This document shows, in pieces, positions 11,310 through 23,965 of a stretch of 64,000 nt of DNA (the stretch's first letter is position 1; each line of letters starts with the position of its first letter). Source of the DNA: Rotaria sp. Silwood1 (Eukaryota > Rotifera > Eurotatoria > Philodinida > Philodinidae). The translations under genes were made by a program, and so were the position numbers. The notes under the pieces are model-generated. The model was not told where the DNA came from and made no database searches. It saw only the letters and a program-made list of their open reading frames with translations. The stretch lies in contig CAJNOP010000122.1 in the NCBI GenBank assembly GCA_905250075.1, positions 126,830 through 190,829 of the forward strand, read 5' to 3'.

Positions 11310-13434
11310 TGGTGGCGTATCTAGGGGTGGCTAGAGAAGGGGCCACCCTTCTACCGAAAGTCTTTGCCCTCCCACCGACAAGAAGGAAAGCTTAACAATT
11401 ATCTTGAAATTTTTATCGTTTTTCTAGCATGTTATATAGCTCTAGAAATTCAGTTGACGAAGAGTGGATACACCTTTCAACTCTAATGAAATTTTACTTG
11501 AAAAAAATATTCTTGTTCGAAATAAAAGGGTACGTGTATGAATCATAATCAGCAATTACTTACATTTATTATGAGCTTAGAGTAATATCTAATACAAAAA
11601 GTGTAGATGATATATTGATAGCAGAGATCGAATCGAACCGAGTTTTACTGGTTCGAGTTAGGTTCGGCTCATCTTTCTTTTCTAAAAAAGAGTTCAGGTT
11701 CTGTTCCTATTTGTTTTCTTAAAATCAGTTCGGATTCTGTTGGGTTCGAGTGTGTTTCAAAAACTTCAGATGTGAAGCGTGGGATGTGAGTGTATGATTT
11801 GGGTGCGAGCGGAGACAAGGCCCACATCCACACCCACACCCTTACTACAAGAATTATTCACTTCTGCTAACATTATTTGTCTCGAGCGTAATCTAGAAGA
11901 TCGTGCAAGTCGGTGTATTTTTACGAACGAAAAAATTAAAAACAGTATGAAACAAATCATTTTACATCCTCGGACAAAAGTCTTTTCTCCCCTTATCTTT
12001 TTATGCTGTCATACTTTGTATCAAATTTATTACTGAGTAAAGATATGACATAAGAGTTTTATTAGTGTAATCTGTACACCAAAATGAAATAAAACTTTGA
12101 CGTCATATTTCTACTCAGTAATAAATTTAATAGAAAGTTTGACATCATAAAAAGATAAAGAGGGGAAAGATTTTTGTTCTGGAATGCAGATCCTACAAGG
12201 GAACCTATGCATGATTTTTTCATATGTTTAATTCCTCAGAGAGAGTCAAAGAACCGATTTTAAAGTGAAATCGGCAATCTAAAACTTGAAGTTGATGTAC
12301 GTTTGTGATTTATTTATCTATTCGAAGCTTGACGAACTAGAACATGAGTGGCTATTGTATGAGAATTGCCAACAAATTTTGATAGAAGGGTACATTTGAG
12401 ACACTATATCTCAACAAGAGTTTAAACACGCATCTTTGCGCATCCACTGAAAATAGATGATGACATGTCCTACCAAATAACAAATTAAAACTTGAATTAA
12501 AGTTCCGAGAAAATTCGAGGAAATAACTGCATTATTGATCAGTGCTTATTGTTTTTTACTATACTGAGTTTAAGTGTTTGCTTTTATTATAGCCTAAGGA
12601 ATTTCAAGAAGTCCAAATGGCCTGTAATATATAGTAAATACATAACATTGTACAACTTCATAATAATTAATGAACATAATTAGATCCAAAATTTAAAACA
12701 TACATTTTACTTTTATGGTCCTATTAATGATATGCACCTATTTTATATACATTGTGGGATCGGCTGCTTCACAGACACTGACTAAAAGCAGTGTCTAGGA
12801 TGCACTTAAATGCAGCACCATAATAGCTTCAATGCTAGCTATGATATAGGCTCAAATCTTGAAAATCGATTTTGTTGCCTGACTACTCACTGCTGTGAGG
12901 AGGGTAGGAGACGCTAAGGGCTCTCACGCCGCGATGCTGAGATAAAAGTGTAGTTACGCGAGCAAATGGCTTTTTGGACAGTTGAATTTTTCATTTTCTA
13001 TCCATACGCATCTCGTTATGATGCAAACTTTATTGGAGTTCAACAGGGGCATCTACTGTTTTCACCAAAAAAGGAAACGACTGCACATAATAGTATATTT
13101 GATATTAGACTGAGTCCTTTGTCATTACTAGCCATCAAAAGAGAGGTATTACTGATGATTATGAAAAGATAGTTAATGCTTTCTCAATTCAGCATAAAAA
13201 ACAGTCGAATACTGTTGAAATGATTATTTTTTGTTTATTTCCCTTTTGTTCTTCTCTTTATTGATTTAATTTCATTCGATAAAAGAACAGATGTATTGTT
13301 TTGTGTTACTCATCAGAAACTAGATAATTGAAAAACTTGATTTATACTGAAGACAAAATTTACAATGACGTAGAGAGAGCTTGAAGGACGGTGGACACTG
13401 CCTTCCCACCCACAATTTCCTGGATACGCCACTA
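11310..13434. mobile_element. Inner hAT-like element nested in the outer hAT
   Basis: Short inverted ends (TGGTGGCGTATC left; complement of TAGTGGCGTATC right) are flanked by 8-bp repeats TAAGAAAG (11302-11309) and TGAGAAAG (13435-13442), differing at one base. The GTGGCGTA end is familiar from hAT families. No transposase frame is visible. It contains a telomere-like patch (about 11768-11846) and a palindrome (about 11972-12193). The imperfect duplication and short, diverged ends suggest some age. Confidence 0.75.
11972..12193. mobile_element. Fold-back palindrome inside the inner hAT
   Basis: Two arms of about 95-100 bp with a spacer near 20 bp form a long hairpin; the motif TTATTACTGAGTA recurs inverted about 60 bases away and TCTCCCCTTATC pairs with GATAAAGAGGGG. 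The ends resemble G-A/G-ACAAAA. No clear target duplication was found. It may be a third-level insertion or part of the inner element. Confidence 0.55.
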
Positions 13435-14965
13435 TGAGAAAGAGCGGAAGCACTTCCTAACAGCATTAAAAACCAGCTTTTGACCAGAAAGTTCATTAGA
13501 ATACGACCAGATTCATTTCCTCAAAGTTATGATGGGTTTGACTTGACTAAAAATTCGTATTGTGACGACTTACCTATTGAACAAACCTTTTCATAACAAA
13601 TTTTTATGAAATATGAATTATTTAATGGGTCAGCCCAAGGATGACGCTTGGATTAACCCACAAAATCTACCTAAAACTTTTTATAGGTAGGTCAGAGGTG
13701 GAATTATATAAATGGTCTGCTCAAGCTACTGGTTTGGATTAGGGCTGATCCATGGAAGCCCTAACTCAATGGATACTCGTACCAACCCAATCCATTTCGC
13801 ATCTCTGACCCACATAGATCGGCTCAGTTTTGTATTAATTTCAGATATGACATTTGTCTGAAGTCAAATGAGATTTTTCTATTCGGAAACCATAGAATAT
13901 TAGTCAACAAAGACGCAAACAGAGTCTCAAGGATAGGATTTTGAGCAAAAGTACTTTACTAGATATGAAGTTTCAAGTCGAAAATAGCGTCATCTAAAAG
14001 AGCACATTCAGCTACATGCTTGCTAAAGAAATCTAACCACGGCATCTGTAAAAACTCTAATTTCGTCAGGCTGAAAAAATATTATGAGAGATAATATGAC
14101 CCAAGCGGGATGGTATATGCCACTTATCGATAGAAAAAATCAAATATTCAACATGTTCTTATATTCTCTGATAGAGAAAAAGATTCTGCATAAAATGAAC
14201 CTATTTTCGACGAAATAGAACCGCATTTTAATGAAATTTCTGGACAAAAGTTAGGTCTTAAGGCTTTCAGGGAATGTTTCCGATCTTTCTTATTATTTGA
14301 GTACTTTTGAAAACAAATGATATATTTGTAAGCAGAGAACTAAGTACTATTGAACTATAAAGACTTGTAATAGAACAGCGACAAAAATTTTTTTCGATAC
14401 CTGAGGGGTACCCCAGATGTGAAAAATTGGGTTGTGATAAAGTAGAAAATAAAATTATGAAAAATAGTCAGGGTTCAATGCTGACTCTCAAGGTAATAAA
14501 ATTAGGTTCAGCTTATTTGGAGGCCCTCGATCCGTAAGTCGACGCAACTTTTGACGTATTGGAATGTCATTAATGCGTGATAATGAACTAATAAATCAAT
14601 AATAATCAACTACATGCTTTACTTTATCTTATTTTACTTCATCTTACTTTTTCGGTAAAGTAAAAGATACTTCACTTTACTTTACTTTGCTTTACTTTTC
14701 GGGTAAAGCAGACCTACTTTACTTTATCGAGTAAAGTAAAGTAGACTAACTTTACTTTATTTTATCGGTAAAGTAAAGTAACCGAACTTTACTTTACTCA
14801 GTAAAGTAAAGTCAAATACTTTACTTTATTAAAGTAAAATAAAGTTAAAGTGCCACCCCTAATCAGAAAGCCTTTTAATTAACTATGGAACATCAATGTT
14901 TCTATTTTGCAGAATGGATATGACACAGTCTCTTTCATTCTGACAACCATCGTTTTCTTACAATA

Positions 14966-15241
14966 TTGAACATGATGATTGCAAGTGATGAGAATATTCT
15001 TAAAAATACAGATAATACCGTTCAAACTTCATTCGAGAACGATGAAGAAGAGTCTAATTTTGTAACTGTGAGACTTGAAACAATAGTGACTTCTTTGATA
15101 AGAACAACGCACAAAAAAAAACTAAAGTATCATCCCAAAGATAAGTATGTGCTTTGTCATAGTTGTAGTTCTCTTTCTTATCACCATTTTCGTTCTTGCT
15201 ATCTATCCTACTCATTTCTAACAAGTTTTAAAGCATTGTAA
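14966..15241 (+). CDS. Possible short hypothetical gene or first exon
   Basis: An open stretch begins MNMMIASDENILKN and is acidic and then lysine-rich through about residue 58. A donor-like GTATGT occurs in frame near 15146, so the true exon may be shorter. I recognise no domain and find no convincing second exon. It lies about 100 bases right of the hAT element. It may be chance. Confidence 0.2.
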   Translation: MNMMIASDENILKNTDNTVQTSFENDEEESNFVTVRLETIVTSLIRTTHKKKLKYHPKDKYVLCHSCSSLSYHHFRSCYLSYSFLTSFKAL

Positions 15242-16482
15242 GTAGATTTTTTTTTGGTCAAGATTTCATCACTTCGATCAAAATAAAAATTTACTAGAAT
15301 TAGAATAAAGTCATGATGGAGTTTAGTTTTTCAACAATCAAAAAATCTGATTCATAATTAACTAGGCTAAGAAAAAATAAACATTTGTCTAAATAAAGTC
15401 AGTTATCAAATACCTATGTGATCAGCTTTGATCTTTTCTGATGAATCATAGAAAAGCAATTTTCTATAGTGCCATAATCTATTCACGGTTACAAAAAATA
15501 ACTTAAATATCTTTACTGTCTTGAAAATACATGTTACTCTAATTATGAGACTTTTGTATTTAGAAAGTATATGAATGATTTGTTTCAGTAATACAATCAT
15601 TCTATCATGATATTATGAACTTTCAAATTAGTTTACATGCCTATTATATGTCATCTCAGTGAATAACTGAATAGTAAGTCACAGTAGTTATCATGAAAAA
15701 TGTCTTCTTCAACTGCAAAAGATTGAATGTTTAAGTGTATTGAAAAAAAAAACAGCTGAAACGTGTTAAATCCTATTGAAAAATACAAATTACCGATATT
15801 AAAATAATTTTAGTAGATGTATTTTACATATTCGAATGCTGGACTAGGTTGAGACATAATTCTTTTTACATACTTGACATAAAAATATAATCTAAACGAA
15901 TAAAAAAAAACGATCTGATAAAGTTATTTCAGGAAGATTTTCAATAAAGAAATGTCTTATTGGTAATGATGGCAGTTGAGTTCAATAGGTTTTAAATCAT
16001 AATATCGATTCTATTTTGCTCCCAATAATAAATAATAAGATGAAGGCTTGACATGATTGATCACGTTCGATCGCTTCATATATATCCATGTTCAATATGT
16101 TAAAGTGAAGCATTTCATAGATAGCACTAAAATATAAACACTGACCTACGAAAAACTAAGAACTTTATTTATTCTAAAAAAAAACTCGTTTGTGAAATAC
16201 CACAATTAGTGTCTCTGCGTTTAAACAAATACCAAGAGACGAATCTAGTTAAACGCGTTTTTTGAAGCATCCTGTTTAACTAAGCAGTTTTTGAAAGCAT
16301 TTTATTTTTAATAATGATGAAACATAATCAAGATTAACAATACCTATCAGTTATGTTACCAGGATAAGACGAATAACATTTTTTCTATCGGCTTTTTCAT
16401 CTATCGCTCGTTCATTTCGAAAGAGGTTTTTTAAATATTTTAAATTTCTTTTTTACACGTGTAGACGGAACAATCTGCAGCC
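15242..16482. other. Intergenic region upstream of the hydroxyacid oxidase gene
   Basis: AT-rich sequence without a recognisable gene. Just before the oxidase ATG, a pyrimidine-rich stretch ends in ACACGTGTAG (about 16456-16465), a plausible acceptor for a 5' UTR intron or spliced leader. Confidence 0.35.
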
Positions 16483-18409
16483 ATGCAAAGCATCCACGAA
16501 GAAACTGAAAAGAACGAGAAGAAACCACCTCGACTTCTATTAAATGTTGAAGATTATCATCAAAGGGCAAAAGAGAAATTAAATAAAATGTTCTATGATT
16601 TCTATAGCACTGGATCAGATGATCAACTAACACTGATAGATAATCAGATAGCTTTTCGTCGAATAAAATTGCGTCCAAAAGTCCTTATTGACGTATCATC
16701 ACATTCTACAGTAGATTCGATTAGTTGCAAGACACAACTCTTCAATTCTACAACAATTTCATTCCCATGCATCATTGCTCCTACATCTGTACATCGATTA
16801 GCGAACAGTGAACACGGAGAACTAGCAACTGTTCGAGCAGCTGTTGCTTGTTCAACAAAGTTTGATATGCAAAGCACGTCCAGTGCAGAACACCCTACAT
16901 TTTTTATCTCACTCAAGATATTTTCTTTCCAACTGGAATTCTTGCTCTACACTTACAGTGTCCTAAAAGATGTCAGTGAGTGGGTGTAAGTTTTCTCTTT
17001 CTCTACGCCCATCCTCAGAAGTGAATTGTTACTTGTTTTTTGAAGACTAGATGATTTCTTCCTTAAGATAGTCGGTATCTACGATATTCAGATGAAACTA
17101 TCAATAAACTATGTGTTTCGGATGTCTATTGACACTGCCTATCTTTCGACCGATCAGTTTCGATAAAAACAAATGTCTCCAAGGCTACACTCATTAGATC
17201 CACTAAATTCGACCTATTGAAAACATTATGTCTGATTTTTGCACAGTTTTGTCCTCTATTACATAGTGTTAAGGAACCAATTTGAACACATACTATCGTT
17301 AATCTCAACAAAGTGAAGCTATCTAGCATAGTGAAAATCGTAACTGACTTCGTTGAAAAAAAGCTCGGATACACTTCTTTGGATGTCAATACTCAACAAG
17401 AGTAGTTAGATTCCAATCTGTTTCAAGGTCGCTTGTTGTTCAATATATTCGAAGTCGAAGGAACATAACCTAATAGAAATATACAATTTTTCTGTTCTAA
17501 TGGATTGATTTTATTGGATTATTCGATACTTTGAATCATCCATCTTTCCACGTACATCTTTTAATGACTTCTGATATCCTTTGTGTTTGTACCCCAATCA
17601 TGTGTGTTAGTACCGGTGCGTCAGTATCCATGGAATCAATTGCCAATGAACATCGACGCTACATTAAAGAAAAGTATCCTCAAAGTTATTCACAACTTTG
17701 GTTTCAAATATATGTAACTAAAAATCGAAATTTTTCAAAAAATTTAATCGAACGAGCTGAAAGATGTGGTTATAAAGCTTTAGTACTAACAGTGGACACA
17801 TGTGCAATAGGTAATAGAGAATGTGATATTCATAATAACTTTTCATTACCCGATGGTATACGTGCTGAAAATTTTATTGATGAGAATAATATTATAGCGA
17901 AAACTTATCGGCAACTTCAAATCGATCCATCATTATCATGGAAAGATCTTGATTGGATACGATCAATTACATCGTTGCCTCTCATTCTTAAAGGTATTAT
18001 GCATCCGGATGATGCTCGTAAAGCTGTTAGATATGGTGTACAAGGAATTATTGTATCGAATCATGGGGGACGGCAATTGGATACATGTCAAAGTACAATT
18101 GAGGCTTTACCAGATATTATGGCAGTTATTAGGGAGTGCAATTATCAAATGGATATTTATATTGATGGAGGTATACGACGAGGAACTGATGTCTTGAAAT
18201 CTCTAGCATTGGGAGCACGAGCAGTACTTATTGGACGCCCTATATTATGGGGTTTGACGGTAGATGGAGAGCAAGGTGTGACAAATGTATTGGCTATATT
18301 AAAAAATGAATTTCGTGTGGCTATGATGCTATGTGGATGTCAAAATGTTGAAGATATTAGAAAAAATAATCTTTTAGTGATGAATGATAATATTAGATCA
18401 AAATTATAA
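16483..18409 (+). CDS. Peroxisomal FMN-dependent 2-hydroxyacid oxidase (HAO family)
   Basis: This enzyme oxidises 2-hydroxyacids to 2-oxoacids, passing electrons through FMN to oxygen. Proposed exons 16483-16877 and 17611-18409 give 397 residues (family about 350-370; the N-terminus is slightly longer). Visible signatures: FYDFYSTGSDD near residue 37, IIAPTSVHRLA near 97, FQIYV (Tyr about 166), LTVDT (Asp about 194) with GNR, LKGI (Lys about 259), SNHGGRQLD (His about 283, Arg about 286), and the FMN-phosphate loops DGGIRRGTD and IGRPILWG. All catalytic residues I can place are present. The residue matching substrate-binding Tyr24 of plant glycolate oxidase is Phe, as in long-chain HAO2 enzymes. 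The protein ends SKL, a type 1 peroxisomal signal. The intron is odd: 733 bp, phase-compatible, but with a poor GTCCAG donor, so this junction is provisional. Confidence 0.82.
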
Positions 18410-19469
18410 AATATAAAAACTACCATTATAACAATCGGAATCATTGATCATAACAGATATACATTGATGTCTAGAGTTTATAATATGATTGTAAATGCTT
18501 ATTTTGCTAATACCATAGAAATACAATTTGATTAAACATTGAATATACATATATAATTGAAACCACTACGAGATAAAATTTCTAAATGTGAAAACTGTAT
18601 AATTTCAAGACATTACAATAGATTTCTCTTTCTTAATAGCAGCTTTTCCGACTGCAATAAATCATGCTTGATCAAAGTTGAGCAGAAGATCTCTTGAACA
18701 AGAAACAAATGAACTTTGTCATCTTAGTTGCCAGCCAAAATTCAATAGCTTTAGTGCAACAATGGTAGAAGTTTGAGCTACAGTTTGATATTAGTGGATC
18801 AGTTAGTATTATTGGTAAAGCTAATATATCTGACCATCTTACGATCTGTTATGTCGGCTAGAGAATTTACTGAATTACTATAATCCGAGCATCAAAACTG
18901 GATGAGTGTGTAAGATGTAGACAAATTAATAGGCAATTAGTGATCTCTAGAATCGCCAAAATGATTTGAGATTTTCTTTTCAACGAATATTTTTGGATTC
19001 GACTATCAAATGTATCATCTCGTGAAATGTTTAATCACGACATTGCCGGATAATTTGATACTTATTATATTGCGCCGTACTTGATCATCTCTTGAATAAG
19101 ATCAGCAAAACAGAAAGCATCTCGACAGAGAGGAGAACAATATGAACAATCGAAACATTACCCTTCATTTACCTTAATGATAAAATCTATCGAACGAATC
19201 TGCTTACTACTAGGTGAAACGTGAGAAATATTCGTTTCTCCTTCAGTTAGCACTCATGAAGAAGAATGATCATTGTTGAGTAAGTCATATTTGACTTAAA
19301 TAGAAGCAGAGATTTTCAGTTGAAAGGTGAAGCTTGTCTGAAGATATAGATTGTGACATTAGATCATAGATGTTCGACTTAATGAAACTTCAAACTTTTG
19401 AACAATGAATTCAGTTTAGAAGATGAGAGAAAACATAAAAAGGCGAGAAAAACATTTAGTCAAAAAGTA
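18410..19469. other. Intergenic region between oxidase gene and duplication copy B
   Basis: No gene recognised. AT-rich sequence with short open frames only. Confidence 0.4.
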
Positions 19470-20375
19470 TTGGTCTTTTATTCAACATATGATATCTTTG
19501 TAAACGATTGCAACATTCAATATTTTGCTGATAGATTTTCAAAAGTTTTCAAAGGAGATTTTATGAATTTTTGACGTTGACAATAATGTTGTCATCTTCT
19601 GGACGGAGCATTAAACCAAAAGTTAGCTTAGAAGGCAATTCTTCGATAACAATATAACAATAATAATTCACTTATGTTCAAACTTTAGATATTAATCGTC
19701 ATACCTCAATGTTCTTGCAAGGCTTACATTATCAAAGGTAAACATAATACTGTTTTTCTTGCATGCTAATAGTATTCGCGTATTGTACAATAAGTGAAGT
19801 ATCTAGGATCGATAAAAAAGATATTGTTCGCATCAGACTTCTAATTTTGCAGTTTTGAATAGTTGATGATTGTATCTTCTCATAAAAATTCATTGATTTA
19901 TTCTTCAACAAAAACATCATTCCATTCGATCTGTAACGTTGCAAAATATTAAATGAGATAGAATTCATGCTGCTGTTTCGTTCTGTTCTCGTATATCAAA
20001 TCATTTTCTTAATTTTAAAGTCGAAAATTAATCATCTCATGCCACGAAATTGATTTTCATACTTATTAAGAATTTTATGGATTTTTCTTGTATTTTTAGT
20101 GTCTTTCCAATGAATGTTATGTATACTTGAGTAGTAGTGATTTACTTCAAAGGTAATTTGTAAACACAATGACATGGAAGTATTTTGCGGGTTTATTCCA
20201 ACTTGCTGCAATATCAGGTTGTTCACCGAAAAGAACGTTGATGGCATCAATGATGCAATGTCAATATGATTTTTTTTACTTTCTCACAAATATTAGTCAC
20301 GATAAAATTGTGAAATGAGACTCTTGGACATTTCCATATTCCTTACTTGGCAGCAAACGTAGTTCTTCTAGCAGA

Positions 20376-20384
20376 TATATAAAA
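20376..20384 (+). promoter_or_regulatory. TATA box of microgene copy B
   Basis: TATATAAAA lies about 80 bases upstream of the conserved 5' UTR donor at 20463 (GTAAGG). It aligns with TATATAG in copy A. Confidence 0.55.
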
Positions 20385-20739
20385 GGTTGTTACATAACTG
20401 AGTAACACAGTAAGCACAACATTTACAGTAAGTACAACTTCTTCTATCTTATTCCACAACAGGTAAGGGAATACAGTTATCGGCTAGAAGAGACAACAGA
20501 ATATTCTTTACTTTTACGACAACTATGTATATCAGAAACTAGCAAAAGACAATGCTATCGTGGGTTGAATATCCATTCTTAAATTGACTAAACTATGATG
20601 ATGATGATGTTTGCATGTTGTATACACAATAATCAATCACATAATTAAAAAAATCGATAGAGTTAACACAAATGTATTTTTTTTTCTCAATTCATACTGT
20701 GACTCAAAAAAATCAAAAAAAATTCATTTAAATTGTTAT

Positions 20740-21020
20740 TTTCGAAATTTTCATACGAAAAATGTCATGTTTTTAGTTATTTCAAAACCATCAAAATCAT
20801 TCCATTAGTTTAGTTATGTTGATATCATTCTCATTATATGACTTTGGTTATTTTCGGAAATAAAAATCATTACATTAGTTTTACTACTTTTTCAACATTT
20901 TCATTTCCGTATTTTTGCATGATTTTCAGAATTTCCAAAGAACTAAAGTCATGCCATAGCTTGGATTACTTTCATATCATTTTCGTTATTTGATTATGAT
21001 TATTTTGCAAAATATAAATT
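20740..21020 (+). repeat. About three degenerate ~100-bp tandem repeats
   Basis: Blocks built around ATCATTnCATTAGTTT followed by CATTTTCnTTnT and GATTATTTT-like sequence recur about every 90-110 bases inside the first intron of microgene copy B. Copy A has no counterpart. Confidence 0.45.
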
Positions 21021-22259
21021 AGTAGATTTTGGTATGAAAAACATCTTGTGTCATGAATTCTTTTTGAAAATAAATGATGAACATGATTAATTTGAATCTT
21101 ATCTACAAATTTGTCCTTATACATACCGCTTTCTAAACAAATGCAATATGTAAAGCATAGAAATCATGTCGTGCCCTGCCTTTTCTAAAGTCTGTGATGT
21201 ATTTTTAATGCCACATGTACTTTGTCACTTGATATGACGATGAAGTAAAATGAACTTTTGAAAAGTTCATCGCAAAGTCTCTTGAAGAGCAATCATCCCA
21301 GATTTGTATAAAAGTCTGACTATTACTACTCACTCAAATGGTACAAAAGTTAACTCTTTTTCTTTTCATCGTTTTCATGACGAGATTTTCATGCAAAATT
21401 TTAATCATTTTCATCAATTAATTTTAAAAAACATAAAAAATAATTATCGTTTCTTCATCGAAATGATGTGGATTACATCATTTTTTGCCACTTTTTTACT
21501 CAATGGGTCACTAAACAGCTTCCAACAAGTTAGACACTCGCCAAATCCAAATTATTTTATGTGTGTGGATGCCATGTATGTAATATAATATAATCGTTCG
21601 TTCGATGCAGAAAACTCCTAACTGCTGACTTTGTTTCCTTAATGGACATTGTTTGTTTGTATGCAGTTGAAACAATAAACATCTACTTCATCCTTCATGT
21701 ACAACGTTCAAAAATTAAAACAAATCGCATGATTCATTTTTACCTGCCATTTTTTAAAATGTCCATTATACTCCTATTATTTGCTTCTTTTCACAAATAA
21801 TTGAAGCAAAATTGTTGCCCATGTCATAGACACATGAAGCATTGACATCGCTATCTCTCGATGTACAGTATTATATTCTTCACGTCGAGTTTGACGAGCA
21901 TGATCTTAGATAGAACTTGAATGTCATCAAAAAATTCACATGATACAATCTAGTGACGTATGCATGATTTAGATTTTACAGAAATAAATAAATTTTATTT
22001 GAAAAATTAGATTCGCTAGTTATGTAGAGCAACAATGTCTGCATTGAAAAGGCTCAATACAAGGCAAATGTGACCGTTTTTATTTAAGATAGACGAAACT
22101 TTGAATCTTGCGATAAAATCATTAGAAAGTTGTTCTTTTCCAGTATACATGGAAAGCCTAATTGGACTTCTCAGATTCTTTCCTTTTAGTTTTTTTTGTT
22201 CTGACTATTGCATTTTATTTTGCAATTCAAACACAATCTCATAATTGATTTGTTTTCAG

Positions 22260-22537
22260 GAATCTCTTTTCAAAATAAACAATAACAATCGTGAATAATG
22301 CCAGTAAGTAGTACTAAACTTTATAGCAATGTTTCTATTTTTCTGACTGATTCGATTTCATTCATTTTATAGAATTCTAATGGTAATGATGGCACTCCCT
22401 TAGGCGTTCAACCTGTTGACAGTTGTCCTGATGATTATTGTCTATCTGTGGTAAGTCATAAATATTATTTGTGAAGTTTACGTAGTACATACTTTCGAAT
22501 TATTTTAAAGGAAGCAACCGGACAAAAACATGGCTAA
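22260..22537 (+). CDS. 36-residue peptide, microgene copy B (coding exons)
   Basis: This is the counterpart of the gene at 3919-4198. A 5' UTR exon ends at 20462. The next exon, 22260-22303, carries the ATG at 22298. Coding exons 22373-22450 and 22511-22537 follow, with introns of 69 and 60 bp and GTAAGT donors. The product starts MPNSNGNDGTPLGVQP, has two cysteines (copy A has one) and ends QKHG. Exon lengths, phases and stop position match copy A exactly. No family is recognised; there is no signal peptide or membrane segment. The acceptor at 22259 follows a T-rich tract. Two intact copies with drifting sequence suggest relaxed or diversifying constraint, or an RNA-level function. Confidence 0.55.
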
Positions 22538-23965
22538 TTGTGATGATAAATTGAAGAATCGATTGAATAAACCTCAACACTAGATCATAATCTCCAAAGC
22601 TTTAGGAAATACTTTATGCTTGTTTTGTATTTCAGTCATCGGTCAACCAATCATCATTTTGTACATAGTCAACTACTGTCATAACTTATTATAAATAACA
22701 GTATATTTTTAAAATTATGCATAAAATGGTGCCTGAACATATCATTAATGTTCAGGATATGTCAAAGTCGGCAAAACGAAGACACATACATCTATCCATA
22801 TTTCACACTCTCACTCACATCTTCCAATCTCAAGCTAAAAAGTATTTTTACGTGAAAAGAAACTCACTCAGTTCGTTTTATGACCTATAGTGTCTTATAA
22901 GAATATAAGTCAGATGTATTTCACAAGGCATTTTTTTTTTTTTATTTTCAATCGAATGCTTTATTCTCATGAATAAGATAGAAAAACTATGTCTAATAAA
23001 TCTAGGAAGATATTTGATGATTTTATTCACTATTTACTTGTCTTTTGCTTTTACTGTTGTAGTTGTCAACATCAGAAACATGGTGATGTTTAAACTTAAA
23101 ACTATACAAATTAAGAAATGAAAGGTTAACTCAAATCGAAACAAATCTCGATATATTTTATAAATGAACACTTACTGAGGAGCATAACACACAAAATATA
23201 CTTTGATCATTTCGAACAGTCGTTACATATTCAAAAGAAAACTGTTCACTTAAATAGGAGGTGATGTGATTATATGCTACGACACTATTTGCATAACTCA
23301 CTGGCGTATATAGTCACTTCCTTTCTTACTTGTCCAAACATTGGAAAAAAAAATCAATATAGGCTTGATACCAGTGCATATATATACTAGATTAAAGGAG
23401 GCTACGCATGTTTTTCTACCGTAATGCATATTTATCACAACTAGATGAAAAAAAAAATAATATACGTCTCATTACATATTAATAGGTTACAGAGGAACTA
23501 CGTTTTTGCCTCTGGACATATGATGAAAATTGAATCTTAAAATCTTTCGCGGACAAAAAGAAACGGATCACAACTTATCGGTATATCAATGCATTTTGAG
23601 TAAATCAAGATGAATATGTTGAAAAAAAACGGGTATATGACGTGTATTGCAGAATTATTTATTTAACATTTTCATCAGACATGTTGATTATTCTACATAT
23701 ACACTAATGAAAAGAGTTATAAAAAGACGCTTATGAGATTTCGCGGAACTTTACGTTCGAAAGGTTTCAGAATTCAATAGGCTTCGTGTAAAAACATTAC
23801 AAGTTTTCGTTACCAAAATGACTTTGCAGTAGACTACTGTTTTTCCTCGTCGAATCTGTAATACAAATATATTTTCATCAATCAGAAACTCAACTGTACT
23901 GACTTGATTCTTCTGCTAACCAATTGACATTGACTATACAATCAAATTCGTAAATATTAACGGTT

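Larger units (their letters stand above)
10770..14861. mobile_element. hAT transposon with ~540-bp inverted ends, interrupted by a second hAT
   Basis: The element begins TAGGGGTGGCAC and ends with the exact complement. It is flanked by a perfect 8-bp duplication, ATCAGAAA (10762-10769 and 14862-14869); both are hAT hallmarks. The inverted repeats run about 540 bp (10770-11309 and about 14285-14861). Their outer part is dense in AGTAAAG/CTTTACT units, which could be subterminal transposase sites. The arms match almost base for base, suggesting recent insertion or arm homogenisation. No transposase frame is visible, so it is non-autonomous. A second element at 11310-13434 sits at the inner edge of the left arm; without it the outer element is about 2 kb. 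Confidence 0.9.
19470..23965 (+). repeat. Segmental duplication, copy B
   Basis: This is the diverged direct partner of about 950-5815. It lacks the small transposon found in copy A, but its first intron is longer (about 1.8 kb against 0.84 kb) and contains about three degenerate 100-bp repeats (20740-21020). Exon structure is conserved while introns and flanks have drifted, so the event is not recent. Ends are approximate. Confidence 0.75.

Noticed and set aside
10770-14861. hAT transposase gene within the nested elements
   Set aside because: Searched by eye on both strands; only short frames without transposase motifs, so both elements are treated as non-autonomous.
16412-16916. Minus-strand frames opposite the oxidase first exon
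   Set aside because: The plus strand carries clear family motifs; the minus frames have none.
21304-21588. 94-codon frame in the first intron of microgene copy B
   Set aside because: No counterpart in copy A and no domain.
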